Shown piece after piece: positions 61,179-64,000 of a stretch of 64,000 nucleotides of DNA. The DNA comes from Sphingobium arseniciresistens (GTDB lineage: Bacteria; Pseudomonadota; Alphaproteobacteria; Sphingomonadales; Sphingomonadaceae), in NCBI GenBank assembly GCA_029167225.1, contig JARFNK010000002.1, positions 248,001 to 312,000 on the forward strand, given 5' to 3'. How positions within the stretch are numbered: position 1 is the first letter of the stretch; every line of letters begins with the position of its first letter. The translations under genes and the position numbers were made by a program. The notes below the pieces were generated by a model, which was not told the DNA's origin, made no database searches, and saw only the letters and a program-made list of their open reading frames with translations.

Positions 61179-62093
61179 GTGCGCGAGTCGCTTGATCCTC
61201 TTACCACGCTTCGCCAGCGGATTGCTGCGCTGGAAACGTCCCGGCCTGTGGAAGCACGCGGGCGGGTGCCCACGGGCCATGCGGCATTGGACGCGGCGTT
61301 GGGGGGCGGCTTTGCGCGTGGATGCGTGCATGAACTGTTTGGCGGCGGCGTGGAAGATGCCGGGGCGGGCAGCGCCTTTGGCCTGATGCTGGCGCGGCTG
61401 GCAGCGCGGGAGGCGGGTGACGATGGCGAAGTGAGTGGGGCGGTCATGCGGCCGGTGCTCTGGCTGCGCACCGCAGGCGCATCGCGCATGGGCGGGATGC
61501 CCTATGGCCCCGGGCTTGTGGAACTGGGGATGGACCCGGCCGACATGCTGCTCGGTACAATGGCCGACGAGGCGATGCTGCTGCGCGCCGCCGTCGATGC
61601 GCTGCGTTGCCCGGAACTGGGCGCATTGGTGATGGAATGCTGGGGCATGCCCCGGCTGCTCGACCTGACGGCAAGCCGCCGGCTGGCGCTGGCGGCGGAG
61701 GAGTCCGGCGTCATGGCTATCCTGCTGATGAACGGGGCGGAGCCCGCGCCCAGTGCCGCCGAGACCCGGTGGCGGGTACATGCTGCGCCCTCGGTGCCGT
61801 TGCCGGGCAATGCACCGGGAATGAGCGCCTTCGACATCACCCTGCTCCGCCGCCGTGCCGGACGCGATGGCATGGCGTGGCGGATCATGTGGGAGGGCGC
61901 ACGGGGGCAATTCGTGGAGTGGGGAGCAGGCGAGAACGGACGGGACGGAACATATGGACATGGCATGGACCCTGCCGGAGGCGATGACGCAGCAGGAGCA
62001 GCGGGAAGAGCCGCAGGAGGCGGGGGAGCGTCGCTATCTGGCGCTGTGGTTCCCCTTTCTGCCGTTCGATCGCCTGCGGATCGCGCGGCCTGA
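61179..62093 (+). CDS. imuA: ImuA, RecA-like SOS mutasome protein
   Basis: 304 residues. RecA-related protein of the error-prone translesion complex (ImuA-ImuB-DnaE2). LRQRIAALETS opens it and PTGHAALDAALGGGFARGCVHELFG (quoted start) is the typical ImuA/SulA-like core; the Walker A lysine is not conserved, as usual for this family. ALVMECWGMPRLLDLTASRRL and WRVHAAPS follow. GTG start with AGGA about ten bases upstream. The C-terminal 45 residues ([20 protein letters not shown]) are low complexity and overlap imuB by about 140 bp. Confidence 0.85.
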   Translation: MRESLDPLTTLRQRIAALETSRPVEARGRVPTGHAALDAALGGGFARGCVHELFGGGVEDAGAGSAFGLMLARLAAREAGDDGEVSGAVMRPVLWLRTAGASRMGGMPYGPGLVELGMDPADMLLGTMADEAMLLRAAVDALRCPELGALVMECWGMPRLLDLTASRRLALAAEESGVMAILLMNGAEPAPSAAETRWRVHAAPSVPLPGNAPGMSAFDITLLRRRAGRDGMAWRIMWEGARGQFVEWGAGENGRDGTYGHGMDPAGGDDAAGAAGRAAGGGGASLSGAVVPLSAVRSPADRAA

Positions 62094-63585
62094 ACTCTGG
62101 GGTGGCGTGGGCGCTCATCACGCGCCGGCCATCATGGTGGAGAAAATACGCGGGGCCATGCGCCTGTCCGCCGCCGATGCCGATGCGCTGGCGCTGGGCC
62201 TTGCGTCCGGCCTGACGCTGGCGGATGCGCGGGCGCAGGTGCCGGAGCTGCGCGTGTTCGATGACGATCCCCATGCCGATCAGGACTGGCTGGAGCGGCT
62301 GTGCGACGGGTGCGGTCGCTATACGCCGATCGCGGCGCTGGATTGGCCGCATGGCCTGATGCTCGACATTGGCGGCTGCGCGCATCTGTGGGGGGGCGAA
62401 GCGGCGATGGCCGACGCGGTGGTGGAGCGCTTCAGCCAGCGCGGCATCCTCGTGCGCCATGCCCGTGCCGGCACGCCGGAGGCTGCCCACGCCCTTGCCC
62501 GCCATGCCGGGGCCTCCGCGCCAGACGAGACGGCAGCGATCCTGCGCCTGCCGGTCGCGGCGCTGCGGCTGGAGGATGAGGCGGAAGTGGCGCTGCGCCG
62601 GGCGGGCCTGCGCAGCATCGGCGATCTCGCCTCGCGGCCGGCCTCCGTGCTTGCGGCGCGTTTCGGGGCGGAGGCGGTGACGGCGCTGGAACGGTTGCTC
62701 GGCACCGCGGCCCGCCCGCTCGATCCGCGCCGCGCCGTGCCTTCGATCCTTGTCGAACGCCGCTTTGCCGAGCCGGTGGGCAGCACCGCCTATGCGCTCA
62801 AGGCGATGGAGGGGCTGGTCGAAGAGGCGTGCGAACAGCTTGCCGAACGCGGGCTGGGCGGGCGGCGCTTTGCCGCGCTGTTCTTTCGCAGTGATGGCCT
62901 CGCCTTTCCGCTGCGCGCCGAGAGCAGCCTGCCGCTGCGCGATCCGCCCTCGATCATGCGGCTGCTGCATGAAAGGATCGACAGCCTCAGCGACCCGCTC
63001 GATCCCGGCTTCGGCTTCGACATGCTGCGCCTTTCCGTGCCGGCGGCCGAAGCCCTCGCGCCCAGCCAGCTTGCGCTGGAAGGGGGCGCGGCGAAGCGGG
63101 AGGAGAGCGTCGCCGCGCTGGTCGATCGCCTCAGCATCCGCGCGGGGCGACGACGTATCCAGCGCCTCGTGCCGCAGGGCAGCCATATCCCGGAACAGGC
63201 GCAGCTGGCGCTTCCCGCCGTCGAGACCCGCACACCTGCGCCCTGGCCGGCACGGGAAGAGCCCGGCGATCCGCCGCTGCGCCCGATCCAGCTTTTCGAT
63301 CCGCCCCAGCCGATCGACGTGCTGGCCGAGGTGCCCGACGGCCCGCCCCACCGCTTCCGCTGGCGCCGCGCCCTGCATGAGGTGACTCGCTTCGAGGGGC
63401 CGGAACGGATCGCGCCCGAATGGTGGACCGCGCCCGATGGCGCGCTGGATGGCGGGGCGGGGCACACCCGCGATTATTTCCGCGTCGAGGATGTGCGCGG
63501 CCGCCGCTTCTGGATCTATCGCGACGGGCTCTATGGCAGCGAGGCGGTGAACCCGCACTGGTATCTCCACGGCCTGTTCGCATGA
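61954..63585 (+). CDS. imuB: ImuB, inactive Y-family polymerase homologue
   Basis: 543 residues. Hub protein that links the beta clamp to ImuA and DnaE2. N-terminal Y-family-like domain: [17 protein letters not shown]; the palm carboxylates needed for synthesis are absent, as normal in ImuB ([20 protein letters not shown], quoted start). [16 protein letters not shown] is the helix-hairpin-helix; a clamp-binding-like [16 protein letters not shown] segment lies in the C-terminal third. The ATG at MDMAWTL was chosen; ATGs at 61960 and 61984 are alternatives. Overlaps imuA by about 140 bp and dnaE2 by four (ATGA). Confidence 0.92.
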   Translation: MDMAWTLPEAMTQQEQREEPQEAGERRYLALWFPFLPFDRLRIARPELWGGVGAHHAPAIMVEKIRGAMRLSAADADALALGLASGLTLADARAQVPELRVFDDDPHADQDWLERLCDGCGRYTPIAALDWPHGLMLDIGGCAHLWGGEAAMADAVVERFSQRGILVRHARAGTPEAAHALARHAGASAPDETAAILRLPVAALRLEDEAEVALRRAGLRSIGDLASRPASVLAARFGAEAVTALERLLGTAARPLDPRRAVPSILVERRFAEPVGSTAYALKAMEGLVEEACEQLAERGLGGRRFAALFFRSDGLAFPLRAESSLPLRDPPSIMRLLHERIDSLSDPLDPGFGFDMLRLSVPAAEALAPSQLALEGGAAKREESVAALVDRLSIRAGRRRIQRLVPQGSHIPEQAQLALPAVETRTPAPWPAREEPGDPPLRPIQLFDPPQPIDVLAEVPDGPPHRFRWRRALHEVTRFEGPERIAPEWWTAPDGALDGGAGHTRDYFRVEDVRGRRFWIYRDGLYGSEAVNPHWYLHGLFA

Positions 63586-64000
63586 GCGGGCGAGGCAAAG
63601 GCCCGGACCCGGCCAGGCCCCGATCCGCCGATCCGCGCGAGCGGGACCGGCAGGAAAAGGGGGGTGGGTCCGGGGCAGGATCGTCAGGACGTGATCCGCG
63701 CCCGAATGCGCCGCGCCCGAACGCTCCGCCTTTCGCCGAACTGGTGGCGGCCACCAATTTCTCCTTCCTGCGCGGGGCCTCCCATGCCGAGGACATGGTC
63801 TGCCGCGCGATTGCCCTTGGCTGCAGGGGGCTGGGCATCGCCGATCGCAACAGCGTGGCGGGGGTGGTGCGGGCATGGTCGGCGCTCGGGAAGATCAGGC
63901 AGGCGGCCCAGGCGGCGCTGCTGGAAGAAAAACAGGCGCGTGACGGCAAGGACGCCGTGCTCAGCGAGGATGAGGAAGCTGCCTGCATCCCGGAGCTTCG
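63582..64000 (+). CDS. dnaE2: Error-prone DNA polymerase DnaE2, 3'-truncated by window edge
   Basis: The first 139 codons of the C-family polymerase DnaE2, the synthetic subunit of the SOS mutasome. After a disordered 45-residue start ([20 protein letters not shown]), the PHP domain begins at [22 protein letters not shown] with [15 protein letters not shown]. The ATG overlaps the imuB stop (ATGA). It continues beyond the window. Confidence 0.93.
   Translation, partial: MSGRGKGPDPARPRSADPRERDRQEKGGGSGAGSSGRDPRPNAPRPNAPPFAELVAATNFSFLRGASHAEDMVCRAIALGCRGLGIADRNSVAGVVRAWSALGKIRQAAQAALLEEKQARDGKDAVLSEDEEAACIPEL

Overview
The window is ordinary chromosome of a high-GC alphaproteobacterium, most likely a sphingomonad (Sphingobium, Sphingomonas or a close relative). 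The clues are the family resemblance of nearly every protein, the paired-hairpin REP elements typical of that group, the GAAC-N7-GAAC form of the LexA box, and the imuA-imuB-dnaE2 cassette. The genus is an inference from memory, not a search result. Genes are dense on both strands. No prophage, transposase, integrase, CRISPR array or rRNA operon was found.

Layout. 1-6 kb: the end of rnr, a UspA-like protein, and a pyruvate dehydrogenase E2-thioesterase-E3 operon. 6-14.5 kb: small envelope proteins, a MaoC hydratase, a phosphodiesterase lipoprotein, a ychF-deoxyinosine glycosylase pair, DUF2490, pth-rplY and two tandem TraB/GumN proteins. 14.6-21.3 kb: glyQ-glyS with REP elements both between the genes and inside the glyS reading frame, then ppdK and tRNA-Arg(ACG). 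21.6-34.8 kb: a diguanylate cyclase, a Nu-class GST, astA-astB, DUF481, rppH, a deacetylase-fold protein, photolyase, CFA synthase, an SDR and purF. 35-40 kb: cytochrome c maturation genes ccmC-D-E-F-G-H-I, without ccmA or ccmB. 40-44.8 kb: kup, an S41 peptidase and a nitronate monooxygenase. 45-51.7 kb: branched-chain amino acid genes on the minus strand (ilvB, an unknown gene, ilvN, ilvC, yceI, and leuA behind a leucine-rich leader peptide). 51.7-53.5 kb: miaA and serB, divergent with overlapping start codons. 53.5-58.3 kb: an envelope/ParA cluster made of an RlpA-like lipoprotein, a Sel1-SPOR protein, a ParA ATPase, a probable ribbon-helix-helix protein and a TPR-SPOR lipoprotein. 58.4-60.8 kb: pyrB with a dihydroorotase homologue that has lost its catalytic motifs. 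61-64 kb: the SOS mutagenesis cassette imuA-imuB-dnaE2 behind a LexA box; dnaE2 runs off the end.

Most of the content is core metabolism and information processing. The least understood parts are the ParA/SPOR cluster (the best candidate for an undescribed system), the unknown gene coupled to ilvN, a double-CxxC protein divergent from the SOS cassette, and the REP-derived changes to the two subunits of glycyl-tRNA synthetase. Many long open frames antisense to real genes come from GC-rich codon bias and were left out.
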